DNA of 64,000 bases, from the NCBI RefSeq assembly GCF_004327355.1, contig NZ_QJUM01000031.1, positions 1 to 64,000 of the forward strand, written 5' to 3'. Source of the stretch: Phytopseudomonas dryadis (GTDB lineage: Bacteria; Pseudomonadota; Gammaproteobacteria; Pseudomonadales; Pseudomonadaceae). Positions 45,223 through 54,789 of this stretch are shown one piece after another (positions within the stretch are counted from its first letter, which is position 1; each line of letters opens with the position of its first letter). The translations under genes and the position numbers were made by a program. Under the pieces are notes generated by a model that ran no database searches, was not told the origin of the DNA, and saw only the letters and a list, made by a program, of their open reading frames with translations.

Positions 45223-48200
45223 TCAATTCGAATAGGGTGAGCGGTAGGGGTTGACCGGCATGATCTGTGGCCGGGACATTTCTTCGAACATGTAGCGCAG
45301 GTACATGCCGCTGTTCCATTGGCGATAGTCCTGGGCGTTATCCAGGGCCAGGTGCCCGCCCATGAAGAAATTGGGGCCGAACTGGTATTCGGCCGCGCCA
45401 TACAGGCTGTAGCCGAGCCCGGTCTTGCTCTCCCCGCCGTAGGTGGCGGGCCTGCCCAGCACGCTGGATGCCGCGGCTTGCAAGCTGGCATCGCCAGGGA
45501 AGTAGTCGGCCTCGTCCTGATCGATGAACTGCACGCCCACCGAGCCCTTGAGCTGATAGCTCAGCTTGTCGAAACGTTGCGACCAGGACACCGGCACGCC
45601 CAGGGCGAAGAACGTCTGCGGGCTGAAATAACCGCCATGGCCATAGGTGTAGTGGCCGAGGTTCTTGTCGTAGGCGATGCCGGTCATGCTCAGGCCGGCG
45701 GTCAACTGCTGGTCGGTCTCGTTCTGCAGATACCAGTAGATGCCGCTGCCGAACTCGCCCCGGCTGTTGGACTCGACATGATTGCCGAGCAGCCGGTGCC
45801 AGGCGCCATAGACATACACGCCCGCCTCGCTGTCGTCGTAGCTCAGCTCGGCTCGCCCACCATTGGCGGTCACCCCGCCCCAGCTCTGACCGGTGCGCGC
45901 ATCGCGGGCACCGGCGAAGGACAACAGGCTGTCGGTGACCGGGCGCCGCGAAATGTTGGCGCTCCAGTGCAGGTCGCCGTTCGAGGCGACTGGCCGCTTC
46001 AGGCTGACACCACCGGCCAGGGTGCTGTAGAGAAAGCCCTGCGGTGTCGTACCCAGGTCGGCCTTGAGGCCTGCGGACGGGTCTTCGAAGGCCAGGGCCA
46101 GGCCGACCCCGGAATCCTTTTGCGAGCCCGGCGAGGCGCCCGGGTTGGCCGCCGACGCGGCGGGACCACCGCCGAAGCGCTGGGCGGCTTCATTGCCGAT
46201 ACTGCCGGCGTTGAGACTCACCGGGGTGACGCGCACGGCGAGGCGATTGTCGCCCACGGGGAAATTGACCTCGAAGGGGGCCTGGATATCGGTCAGCCTG
46301 CTCAGGCCCGACTCGCTATCGTTGCTGCGCACGCTCACGCCCTGAACCACATAGGCGCTGCGCTCTTGCAGAATATCGTCGAGCGCCCGCGCGGCGACGC
46401 TCATCCCGGCGCGGGGATCGGCAGCGGCCGGCTCGGCGGCGAAGGGATTGGCCGCCATGCCCGTGGCCGGGGCACTCTGCCAGGTCGGGGCGCCCTGCGG
46501 CGTGCCGCCGGGTACGTCCGGGTTCAGCGCATCCGCAATACCCCAGGCCTGACCCGCGGCGGCGCTTCGAGCGCCCTGGCCCGCCAGGCCGACAAAGGGG
46601 TTGTCCGCCACACTGGAAGCCGGCGCCGAGGCGGCGAATGCCGCCGACTGCTGACGCTGCTCCTGGGCGACCACCTTGCGCAGCAGTTCGGCGGCCTTGC
46701 CGCTCTTGCCCTGGTTCTGGTAGATCCGCGCCGCCGTGGTGAGCACGTCCGGATCGCCGGGCGCCAGGCGCAGCGCGCGCTCCAGGGCGCGTTCGGCGAA
46801 AGCGCCGTCGCGCACCTGGGCCGCCATGTCGGCGGCGCCGATCTGCAACTGCGCATTGTCCGGTTCGCGCTGCAGCAGTGGCTTGTAGAGTTCCAGCGCC
46901 TTGCCCGGGTTGCCGCTGGCCGCATACATGCGCGCCAGGGCCGATACGGCCTGGCCGTCCTGGGGCCGCTGGGCCAGGGCCGGCGCCAGGGTGTCGTAGG
47001 CCGCGACCAGATCGCTACGCTCGCGCAAGTGCTCGGCCTGGCGTACCCGGTAGAGGAACAGCAGGTCGTCGTACTGCTTGCGCTCGGCCGGGTTCAGGGG
47101 CAGCCCCTGCAGGTCGCGCAGGATGGCGCTGACCTCCACGTCCTGCTCGGTCTGCAGGAGGATGCCGGCATAGCGCAGGGTCAGGCCGGGCTCGGGACGC
47201 GGGCTGCGCGCCAGCAGGTCGCGCAGCATGGCGGTGGCGCGCACCGGGTCGCCGGCATCGGCGTAGGCGGAAGCCAGGGCGGACAGGCGCTCCGGCCGGC
47301 CCTCGGCGAGTGCTTCGGTGCGCGCCAGGAACACCCGGGCGTCCTGGCGGCGACCGCTTTTCGCCAGGTCGTTGATCTGCTGCAACTGCAGGTGGAAATC
47401 GACGTCCCCGACCAGCCGGTTCACTTCGCTGGTGCGGGCGGCAGCGGGAATACGCGCCAGCGTCGCCTGGGCCTGCGGCCATTCGCCGAGTTCGACCGAG
47501 AGCAAGGCGCTGGTATAGAGCGCGTCCGGGTCATCCGGTTGCGACACCAGCAGGCCGTCGACCAGGCTGCGCGCTTCCTGTACCGAGCCCATGCCGACAT
47601 AGAGGCGAGCCAGGGCGAAGCGGATCCAGGCGTTGTTGGGTTCATTGCGCAGCGCCTCTTCCAGGGCTGCGCGCTGGCCAACGGTGTCACCCCGCTGTTC
47701 CGCCAGTCTGGCGCGTTGCATCGCCTGCTCGGCGCGCAAGCGCCCGAGGTCGCCGATCCCGGCCTGCTCCGCCTTGGGCAGGGCCTCGATCAGGCGCAAC
47801 GCCTCGTCGCTCTTGCCGGCCTGGGTCAATACCGAGATCAGGCCACGGCGCGCATCCGGGTCGTTCGGGCTCTGCACCAGCAGGCGACGGTAACCGGCTT
47901 CGGCCTCGGCGAACTGGCCTTGCCCGGCCTGCAGGTCGGCCAGCGCCGCCTGCCCGGCGGTTTCCCTGGGCTTGAGGCGCACGGCCTGCTCGATCTTGGA
48001 GCGTGCCAGGCCCGGCTCGCCCTTGGCCTGGCTGGCCCGGGCCCGCTGCAGGAGCGACCAGTAGCGCACGTCGTCCAGCGCGCTCTGCCATTGTGCCCCG
48101 CCCTGCTGCCGGGTCGCCCTGGTCAGCAGTACCTCGGCATCCTCGAGACGGTTCTGCTGCTGACGCAGCACGCCCAGCCCGCCGAGGGCGTCGGCATCGT

Positions 48201-49104
48201 TGGGGCTGTTCTTGAGCCGCGCGGACAATTCGCGCTCGGCCGTTTCCCGGTCGCCCTGCTCCAGGGCCTTGAGCCCGCGCGCCAGGCCAGGATCGCGCTG
48301 CCAGGTCGTCCCGCCCTGCGCCCGCCCCTTGGCCAGCAAGGCGCGGATTTCCTCGTCCTCCGGATGGTCCTTGAGGAAGGCTTCGAACAGCGGCGCCTGC
48401 GCCTTGTTCGGCGCGCCCATCCAGGTCAGGGCCAGGCGCCGGCTCTCATCGGCATCCCCGGCGATGTCCACCCGCCGGGACAGCTCGGCAAGCGCCTTGA
48501 TGCCCTCGGCGCGGGTGTCCTCGCGACGGGCCAGGTGCTTGGCCAGGAACAGGGCGACGATGGAATCGTCCGGGCGCTCGCGGACCAGGCGCTCCAGGCC
48601 GGCGCGTCCCTCGCTCCAGCCGCCTTCGGTAAAGGCCAGGTTGTTGTAGTACTCGCGGGCGATCAAGCCTTGCGGCTCACGCCCCGCCAGCAGTTTCCGG
48701 TACTGCACGGCGGCTTTTTCCCGCTCGCCGGAATCGACCAGCAGACGCGCCGCTTCCAGCTGCTTCTGGCTGGCGGCACTGGCCAGGGCAATGTCCTGCT
48801 CCAGTTGCAGGGCCTGCCTGGGTAATGGCTGCAGGGCCTTGAGCCGGCTCAGGTAGTCGCCGGCCTTCTGCGTGCGCTTGGCCTCCAGCTCGATCACGCC
48901 GAGCCCGTACAGCGCCTCCGGCTGCCGCGGGTCGAGTTGCAGGACCTTGTTCCATGCTTCGGCCGCCCGCTGGGGCCTGTCCTGGGCCTGCCAGAAATGC
49001 CCCTGCTGGATCAGCAGGCTCTGCGGATCGATCGCCTCGGCAAGACCGGCGCCATGGGTCAAGGCCGCCAATAGGCCGATGGTCAGCGCGTGGTACCGGA
49101 ACAT
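45223..49104 (-). CDS. wssE: WssE/BcsC, outer-membrane cellulose export protein
   Basis: 1293 aa. Signal peptide (LTIGLLAALTHGAGLAEA), then about 800 residues of TPR repeats (for example PEALYGLGVIELEAKRTQKA, DADALGGLGVLRQQQNRLED), a low-complexity linker, and a C-terminal BcsC beta-barrel of about 340 residues (from near QERSAYVVQGVSVRSND) ending YRSPYSN. The TPR region scaffolds in the periplasm and the barrel is the export pore. The ATG lies within the bcsZ 3' end (22-bp overlap). Longest gene of the window. Confidence 0.94.
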   Translation of the reverse strand: MFRYHALTIGLLAALTHGAGLAEAIDPQSLLIQQGHFWQAQDRPQRAAEAWNKVLQLDPRQPEALYGLGVIELEAKRTQKAGDYLSRLKALQPLPRQALQLEQDIALASAASQKQLEAARLLVDSGEREKAAVQYRKLLAGREPQGLIAREYYNNLAFTEGGWSEGRAGLERLVRERPDDSIVALFLAKHLARREDTRAEGIKALAELSRRVDIAGDADESRRLALTWMGAPNKAQAPLFEAFLKDHPEDEEIRALLAKGRAQGGTTWQRDPGLARGLKALEQGDRETAERELSARLKNSPNDADALGGLGVLRQQQNRLEDAEVLLTRATRQQGGAQWQSALDDVRYWSLLQRARASQAKGEPGLARSKIEQAVRLKPRETAGQAALADLQAGQGQFAEAEAGYRRLLVQSPNDPDARRGLISVLTQAGKSDEALRLIEALPKAEQAGIGDLGRLRAEQAMQRARLAEQRGDTVGQRAALEEALRNEPNNAWIRFALARLYVGMGSVQEARSLVDGLLVSQPDDPDALYTSALLSVELGEWPQAQATLARIPAAARTSEVNRLVGDVDFHLQLQQINDLAKSGRRQDARVFLARTEALAEGRPERLSALASAYADAGDPVRATAMLRDLLARSPRPEPGLTLRYAGILLQTEQDVEVSAILRDLQGLPLNPAERKQYDDLLFLYRVRQAEHLRERSDLVAAYDTLAPALAQRPQDGQAVSALARMYAASGNPGKALELYKPLLQREPDNAQLQIGAADMAAQVRDGAFAERALERALRLAPGDPDVLTTAARIYQNQGKSGKAAELLRKVVAQEQRQQSAAFAASAPASSVADNPFVGLAGQGARSAAAGQAWGIADALNPDVPGGTPQGAPTWQSAPATGMAANPFAAEPAAADPRAGMSVAARALDDILQERSAYVVQGVSVRSNDSESGLSRLTDIQAPFEVNFPVGDNRLAVRVTPVSLNAGSIGNEAAQRFGGGPAASAANPGASPGSQKDSGVGLALAFEDPSAGLKADLGTTPQGFLYSTLAGGVSLKRPVASNGDLHWSANISRRPVTDSLLSFAGARDARTGQSWGGVTANGGRAELSYDDSEAGVYVYGAWHRLLGNHVESNSRGEFGSGIYWYLQNETDQQLTAGLSMTGIAYDKNLGHYTYGHGGYFSPQTFFALGVPVSWSQRFDKLSYQLKGSVGVQFIDQDEADYFPGDASLQAAASSVLGRPATYGGESKTGLGYSLYGAAEYQFGPNFFMGGHLALDNAQDYRQWNSGMYLRYMFEEMSRPQIMPVNPYRSPYSN

Positions 49105-50327
49105 GCGGACTCCCAGAACAGTTGCACGCTGCCATCCTCGAGAAAGCGGTAGCGCTTTTCCGCCCAGCCGAGACCGAACAGGCTGAGCATGTAATCGTAA
49201 TAAACCGGATGATCCTGCGCCTCGCGGCCGTCGAGCGCCTTCTCCAGGCCCTCGACGGCCTTGCGCTGCTGCATGTCGGCCAGCCAGGGCTGGCCCTTGG
49301 CCTGGAAGTAGGGCACCAGCGCCGCGGAAAAGCCGAACGGTCCGCCGCCCTCGATCCTGCCCGTGGCGACCCGCACGCTTTCCGGCGGGATACCGCTGGA
49401 CGCGGTGGCCGTCGCCATGCCGCCCAGGCTGTCGAGGATCGGCCTGGCCAGCGGGTCGCCGGGCGCGGTCATGCCGGCCCACAGGTAGACGCGGATGGCG
49501 TCATAGCTGCCGACATCACCCTTGAACGGGTCGTCGACGAACAGGCCGGTCTGCGGCGAGGTGCCGCGATAACCGACCCAGTCCGCGGCGAAGCCCTTGG
49601 GCGAGGCCTGGCGAATCAGGGTCGCGGTGTTCTCGGCGATCGCCTGCCAGGGCCCCTCCGGCTCGAATCCGGCCAGACGTCGCAGCAGCGGCAGCGGCAT
49701 GTAGCTGGGGTTCAGGCGCCAGAGGTGGTCGGGCTGGACGAAACCGACCGGCCCCGGCATCAGCATCGGCCCCAGCCCCGGCAGGTCGGCGACTTCCCGC
49801 GCCTTGACCGTGGCCAGCAGACGCTGCGCATCGGCCTGGTAGCGCGGCTCGTCCCACAGGCGCGCCGCCTCGAGCAGGGCATAGGCGAACCAGAGGTCGG
49901 CATCGGCAGCCGAGTTGGCGTCCTGGATCTGCCACACGCCATCCTTGCCCTTGCCCCACAACCAGCCCGGCAACTGGCTGTCGAGGTCGTTGCCCGCCAG
50001 GTTCTCCAGGCTCCAGCGCCAGATGGAGGCGAAGCGCGCCCGGTCATTGGCGACCAGGGCGAAGAACAGGGCGTAGGATTGCCCTTCCGAGGTGCTGTGG
50101 TGCGCTTCCAGACTCGATTCCAGAACCCGTCCGTCATCCTGCACCCAGCGCTCGCTGAAGCGCTGCCAGTGCGGCCAGGCATCGGCACTGCAGACCTCGT
50201 CGGCCAGGCCCAGGGCAGGCCAGAGCGCGGTCACTGCCGTGGCGGCGAGCAGGGCCAGGCGTCCGCGTGGCGGTCGAGCCGCGGCGGACGCCTCCTGACT
50301 CATGGCCTGCGTGCGTTCCCGGCTCAT
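49083..50327 (-). CDS. wssD: WssD/BcsZ, periplasmic endo-1,4-beta-glucanase (GH8)
   Basis: 414 aa. Signal peptide (LALLAATAVTALWPALGLA). GH8 catalytic residues: acid Glu81 in EAHHSTSEGQSYALFFALV and base Asp276 in KGDVGSYDAIRVYLW. Trims nascent cellulose during export. The start at 50327 overlaps the bcsB stop in ATGA; a second ATG at 50303 is possible. Confidence 0.94.
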   Translation of the reverse strand: MSRERTQAMSQEASAAARPPRGRLALLAATAVTALWPALGLADEVCSADAWPHWQRFSERWVQDDGRVLESSLEAHHSTSEGQSYALFFALVANDRARFASIWRWSLENLAGNDLDSQLPGWLWGKGKDGVWQIQDANSAADADLWFAYALLEAARLWDEPRYQADAQRLLATVKAREVADLPGLGPMLMPGPVGFVQPDHLWRLNPSYMPLPLLRRLAGFEPEGPWQAIAENTATLIRQASPKGFAADWVGYRGTSPQTGLFVDDPFKGDVGSYDAIRVYLWAGMTAPGDPLARPILDSLGGMATATASSGIPPESVRVATGRIEGGGPFGFSAALVPYFQAKGQPWLADMQQRKAVEGLEKALDGREAQDHPVYYDYMLSLFGLGWAEKRYRFLEDGSVQLFWESACSGTTR

Positions 50328-52606
50328 TCGCCCAACCTGCGCCGGGCACGGGCGCGCAGCGAGACATAGAGCAGGCAGGTGACGATCGCGGCACCCAGCG
50401 CGGTGGCGAGCAGCATCCACCACAGCTGGTGCGCGAACAGCCACTGCAGGTATTTGAACCACCCCAGGCGCCCGACGTGATACTGCTCGTCGGCGACCAG
50501 CGAATGGATCCGGGTGCCCTGCACGATGGCCAGGCTGCCCTGGATCGATTGTTCGTAGTCTTCCCCGCCGATCAGCGCCGCGGTCGCTTCGGCAAGCTTC
50601 TCGGGCTCACTGCCAGCGATGACCACCACGCTGCGGCCGCTCTTCAGCGGCGACTCGAAACCGGCCAGGTAGGTACCCGCGCCCTCGCCACCGAGGGACA
50701 GGCTGCTGCGGCTGCGCCGCAGGTTGGCCTGCGGGTCGGAGCTGATCCAGTTGCGCACCCGGAACGCCAGGTCGGAAAGCTCGAAGCGCTGCTGCTCGCC
50801 GTCGAGGCTCGCCGGCAACCGATCCGCCCAGGCCTGGAGCAGGGGCTGATTGGCGCCCGAGGCGAACACCAGCAGATCCTTGTCGCGCAGCTCGTCCACC
50901 TGGTGCGCCTGGGCCACGGTTACCGCCGTGCCCGGATAGCCGGTGGATTCGCCGAAGCGGCCGAGCACGGTGAGGAAGGCCGACAGTTCGGCCGACCCCG
51001 CGCCATCGGGCAGGATCACCGCGGTTTCGGACAGGTCGGCGAGCCGGGTGAAGGGATAACCGCTGCCCTGGAACACACCCAGGTTGGGCATGGCGATGAA
51101 GTGGTCATAACCGCTCAGGTCGATGGTCGAGTCCGGTTCGATCGCGCCACGCATGTTATCGATGATGATGTCCCTGCATTCGCCCTGCTTGATGTAGTCG
51201 TACATGAAGCGCAACTGCAGCGCGGACTGCAACGGCATGCTTTCCAGGGGCAGGCGCAGTGTCGCCTCCCGGACCAGGCTGTCGCCCTGCCCGAGTCTGG
51301 CCAGCAGCGACGCGTCGCTCCCGAGCTTCTCGCGGGAAGGCAGGGCCATGGACTTGAGGAATTTGCCGCTCACGCTGACCAGCAGGGACGAGTTGGTCGA
51401 TACCGGCTGGGGCGTGTAGCGGTATTTCAGCTTGAACGGCACGCCTTGCTCACGCCAGTTGAACAGGTCGGGCGGCAGCCGCAACGGTATGCTGATGGTG
51501 CCGGGGTCGTAGCCGGAAACGCCGAGCCGCTTGGCTTCGATCAGTTCGCCGATCTGTACCGGGCGATCGCTCGGCAGCCAGTTCGGCGCATCGTAGGGCT
51601 TGCGTGGCTGCAGGCCGGCGACGCGGTTGATGACCGCCCTCTGCCCGGATAGCGCCTGGCTGCCCAGCACCAGTGCCGTGGCGGCCTGTTTCAGTTGCTG
51701 GCTGTCGCGCCCGGCGACGATCAGCAGTTTGCCGAAGGCATCGTTGGGATTGCCGACCAGGGACAGGCTCGGCCCGTTCGTCTCGGGCAGGTCGAGACCG
51801 GCGATCCCCGCGCCGCCGCTGAGCAGCACGACGGCGTTGCCCTTCTCCGGCAACTGCTCCAGGCTGACCGGAAAGGTCGCACCGCGGTAGCTGGCCAAGG
51901 CGCCGAACCACGACGAGAGTGCGCCCGCGGCCTCCAGCGCGGCATTGTCCGGGCTGGCGGAAAAGACGAAAGGCAACGCCAGGGGCTGCGCATCGCGCTT
52001 GTCGAAGAACGGCAGCGGCAGGCTGGCCAGGTCGTCCGCCAGGGCCAGGGGCGCGGTCTGGATCTGCAACTGGCTGGCATTGCTGATCTTGGCCCAGAGG
52101 CTGGAGTGTTGAGGATCCTCGCACTGCATGGTGTAGTGGCCGATGAGTTGCAGGCTCAAGCGGTTGAACTCGGTGATCAGGTGCGCCGGAATCTCGACCA
52201 CCTGTTTCTGCGGGGTGCCGGCGTTCTCCTTCGGCAGGGCCAGGCTGGCGGCCACTTCCTCGTTGACCAGCACGTTGATCTGCGACAACTCGCTCAGCAG
52301 CGCCGGCGAATAGCTGTACTCCAGCGCCAGTTGCGCCTGGGTGACCACCTGATCGGCGCGGATATCGAAATTGACACTGTCGCTGCCCTCGATGCCGCGC
52401 AGGTTCATCGGGTAGCTCGCCCCCAGTTGCTTGAGGGTGAAGCGATAGTTCGCAACCGGCGCTTCCGCGGCCGGGTTCTCGCCCTCCGGTGCCACGACCG
52501 GCGCCTCGTCGGCGCTGACCTGCTGCCCGAAAATGGCCAGCAGCGTGGAAATCACGAGCGTTTTCCTGCATTTGCCGAATGATACTGCCTTGCCTCGAAC
52601 GCTCAT
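50324..52606 (-). CDS. wssC: WssC/BcsB, periplasmic cellulose synthase subunit
   Basis: 760 aa. Signal peptide (TLVISTLLAIFGQQVSA), alternating carbohydrate-binding and flavodoxin-like domains (start YRFTLKQLGASYPMNLRGIEG; MYDYIKQGECRDIIIDNMRG in the middle), and a C-terminal membrane anchor (LWWMLLATALGAAIVTCLLYV) that docks to BcsA. The ATGA overlap with bcsA couples synthesis of the two subunits. Confidence 0.95.
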   Translation of the reverse strand: MSVRGKAVSFGKCRKTLVISTLLAIFGQQVSADEAPVVAPEGENPAAEAPVANYRFTLKQLGASYPMNLRGIEGSDSVNFDIRADQVVTQAQLALEYSYSPALLSELSQINVLVNEEVAASLALPKENAGTPQKQVVEIPAHLITEFNRLSLQLIGHYTMQCEDPQHSSLWAKISNASQLQIQTAPLALADDLASLPLPFFDKRDAQPLALPFVFSASPDNAALEAAGALSSWFGALASYRGATFPVSLEQLPEKGNAVVLLSGGAGIAGLDLPETNGPSLSLVGNPNDAFGKLLIVAGRDSQQLKQAATALVLGSQALSGQRAVINRVAGLQPRKPYDAPNWLPSDRPVQIGELIEAKRLGVSGYDPGTISIPLRLPPDLFNWREQGVPFKLKYRYTPQPVSTNSSLLVSVSGKFLKSMALPSREKLGSDASLLARLGQGDSLVREATLRLPLESMPLQSALQLRFMYDYIKQGECRDIIIDNMRGAIEPDSTIDLSGYDHFIAMPNLGVFQGSGYPFTRLADLSETAVILPDGAGSAELSAFLTVLGRFGESTGYPGTAVTVAQAHQVDELRDKDLLVFASGANQPLLQAWADRLPASLDGEQQRFELSDLAFRVRNWISSDPQANLRRSRSSLSLGGEGAGTYLAGFESPLKSGRSVVVIAGSEPEKLAEATAALIGGEDYEQSIQGSLAIVQGTRIHSLVADEQYHVGRLGWFKYLQWLFAHQLWWMLLATALGAAIVTCLLYVSLRARARRRLGE

Positions 52607-54789
52607 GGATGCCTCTGCGAGGTTTTGGTCGACGGAGAGAGAAGCCGGCCACGACGGACCAGCTCGGCCAGGGTGGCCTTGGAAAGCAAGGCGATGCCGC
52701 GTATGCCGATGCGGGAAACTTCGCCCAGGGCACCCAGGGGGGTATCGAGGGAACCCTGGCCCCAGGTCGAGGCCCAGGTGTCGGCGCGGGAAAAGGTCAG
52801 CCGGGCCAACGCCCCTTGCTGCTGGAGATCCAGTTGGGCGAAGTTCAGGCCCAGGGTTCTACCGCGGCTGAACACCACCGTGGCCGGGAACACGCACTCC
52901 TCGTTGTTGAGAAACAGCGATACCTGCACCTCCTCCCCCTGCGGCACCGCGACGCCCTCGGGCAGATTGATGCCGACCCCGCTCTGGGAGAAATCGTTGG
53001 TCCGGCAGGCGATGGTCCGGCCATTGGCCAGGCCGATGGTCGCCGCCAGTTGCGCGTAGACGCGGGGCTCGGCGCGGATCTGCCGCGCCTCGCTGGCCAC
53101 CGCGACCGCCGCGGCACAGATGATGATGTTGTACAGCGTCCAGCTGAGGTTGATCAGCAGGATCACGGCATCGGCATTGGCATCGAAGCCCAGCCTGGCC
53201 GTACCGACCAGCAGGCCGAGCAGATTGAGCATCAGCACGACGATATAGGGGCGCGCCATCTTCCAGTCGAAGTAGCTCTGGTCGATCAGCCCGCCCTTGG
53301 CCGTCACGTTGAACGTGCCGAACCTGGGGTTGATCAGCGCCAGCAGCACCGGGCGCATGATGTACCAGGCCAGCACCGTCTCGTAGACCTCGTTCCAGAA
53401 CGAATGGCGGAAGCGCCCCTGGATGGTCGAGTTGGTCACGTTGGCATTGAGGATGTGCGGCAGCGCATAGGCCACGATCATCAGCGCCGGCGCCTGGAAG
53501 ATCTGCGCGCCAAATATCAGGTAGGCCAGAGGCGCGGTGAGAAACACCAGGCGCGGCAGGCCGTAGAAGAAGTGCAGCATGGCATTCAGGTAGCACAGCC
53601 GCTGGCCGAGCTTGAGGCCTTTGCCAAGCAGGGGATTATCGGTACGGAAAATCTGCGCCATGCCCCGCGCCCAGCGAATGCGCTGGCCGATGTGTCCCGA
53701 CAGGCTCTCGGTGGCCAGCCCGGCCGCCTGGGGAATGGCCAGGTAGGCCGTGTTGTAGCCGACGCGGTTGAGCTTCAGCGCGGTATGCGCGTCCTCGGTG
53801 ACGGTTTCGACCGCCACCCCACCCACTTCCTCCAGTGGCGCACGCTTGATGATGGCGCACGAACCGCAGAAGAACGTCGCGTTCCACAGGTCATTGCCGT
53901 CCTGCACCAGGCCATAGAACAACTCGCCCTCGTTGGGCACGGAGCGGAAGGTCTTCAGGTTCTTTTCGAACGGATCGGGCGAGAAGAAGAAGTGCGGCGT
54001 CTGCAGCATCGCCAACTGCGGATCCTTGAGGAACCAGCCCATGCCAATCTGCAGGAAGGAGCGGGTCGGCACGTGGTCGGCATCGAAGATCGCGATGTAC
54101 TCGCCGGATGTGCAGCGCAATGCCCAGTTCAGGTTTCCCGCCTTGGCATGGCTGTTGTCGGGGCGCACGATGTAGCCGACGCCGGCTGCCGCGCAAAAGG
54201 CGCGGAACGCCTCACGCCGGCCATCGTCGAGCACGTGCACGCGCAACTTGTCCTTCGGCCAGTCGATGGCCTGGGCGGCGAATACCGTGAGTTTCACGAT
54301 ATCCAGCGACTCGTTGTAGGTCGGAATGAACACGTCCACGGTGGGCCAGAGCCGGCTGTCCCGCGGCAACGGGTAAGGCTTGCGGCGCAGCGGCCAGGCC
54401 GTCTGCAGATAGCCGAAGAGCAGTACCAGCAGGGCATAGACCTCGGCCAGCACCAGCCCATAGCCGAACAGCATGTCCATCCCGCTCTCGAAACCCAGCG
54501 AGGAGGTCAGGCGCCAGTACATGTAGCGCAGCGATGCGATGACCGAAAGCACGATCATCGCCAGGATCGCCAGGCGTCCTCCGGCACGCCGCAAAAGCAG
54601 CGTGCCGCCCAGGCACAGCGCGGCGAACAGCAGTTGCTGCTGCAGATCCAGCGGCGTCGAGACGATGACCAGGAGCAGTGCCAATGCGAGCAGCGCCAGG
54701 ATCACCCGGGCCGGGCGGCTGGAGAGCAGCCCGAAAACTCCCTCGGCCACCTGCTGCGAGCGGGTGGGCCTGGCCTGCACACGACTCAT
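52603..54789 (-). CDS. wssB: WssB/BcsA, cellulose synthase catalytic subunit with PilZ domain
   Basis: 728 aa. GT2 glycosyltransferase between membrane segments: DDG 188-190, DAD 236-238 (IAIFDADHVP), FFCG 307-310, TED 331-333, QRIRW 369-373. The C-terminal PilZ domain keeps both cyclic-di-GMP motifs: RAEPR (572-576) and DFSQSG (599-604), so activation by cyclic di-GMP is expected. The start at 54789 overlaps the wssA stop in ATGA. Confidence 0.96.
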   Translation of the reverse strand: MSRVQARPTRSQQVAEGVFGLLSSRPARVILALLALALLLVIVSTPLDLQQQLLFAALCLGGTLLLRRAGGRLAILAMIVLSVIASLRYMYWRLTSSLGFESGMDMLFGYGLVLAEVYALLVLLFGYLQTAWPLRRKPYPLPRDSRLWPTVDVFIPTYNESLDIVKLTVFAAQAIDWPKDKLRVHVLDDGRREAFRAFCAAAGVGYIVRPDNSHAKAGNLNWALRCTSGEYIAIFDADHVPTRSFLQIGMGWFLKDPQLAMLQTPHFFFSPDPFEKNLKTFRSVPNEGELFYGLVQDGNDLWNATFFCGSCAIIKRAPLEEVGGVAVETVTEDAHTALKLNRVGYNTAYLAIPQAAGLATESLSGHIGQRIRWARGMAQIFRTDNPLLGKGLKLGQRLCYLNAMLHFFYGLPRLVFLTAPLAYLIFGAQIFQAPALMIVAYALPHILNANVTNSTIQGRFRHSFWNEVYETVLAWYIMRPVLLALINPRFGTFNVTAKGGLIDQSYFDWKMARPYIVVLMLNLLGLLVGTARLGFDANADAVILLINLSWTLYNIIICAAAVAVASEARQIRAEPRVYAQLAATIGLANGRTIACRTNDFSQSGVGINLPEGVAVPQGEEVQVSLFLNNEECVFPATVVFSRGRTLGLNFAQLDLQQQGALARLTFSRADTWASTWGQGSLDTPLGALGEVSRIGIRGIALLSKATLAELVRRGRLLSPSTKTSQRHP

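Noticed and set aside
45319..48825. 1168-codon open frame opposite wssE/bcsC
   Set aside because: It is the mirror of a GC-rich TPR gene. The sense strand has a signal peptide, TPR periodicity and a BcsC barrel, while the antisense product has no recognisable domain.
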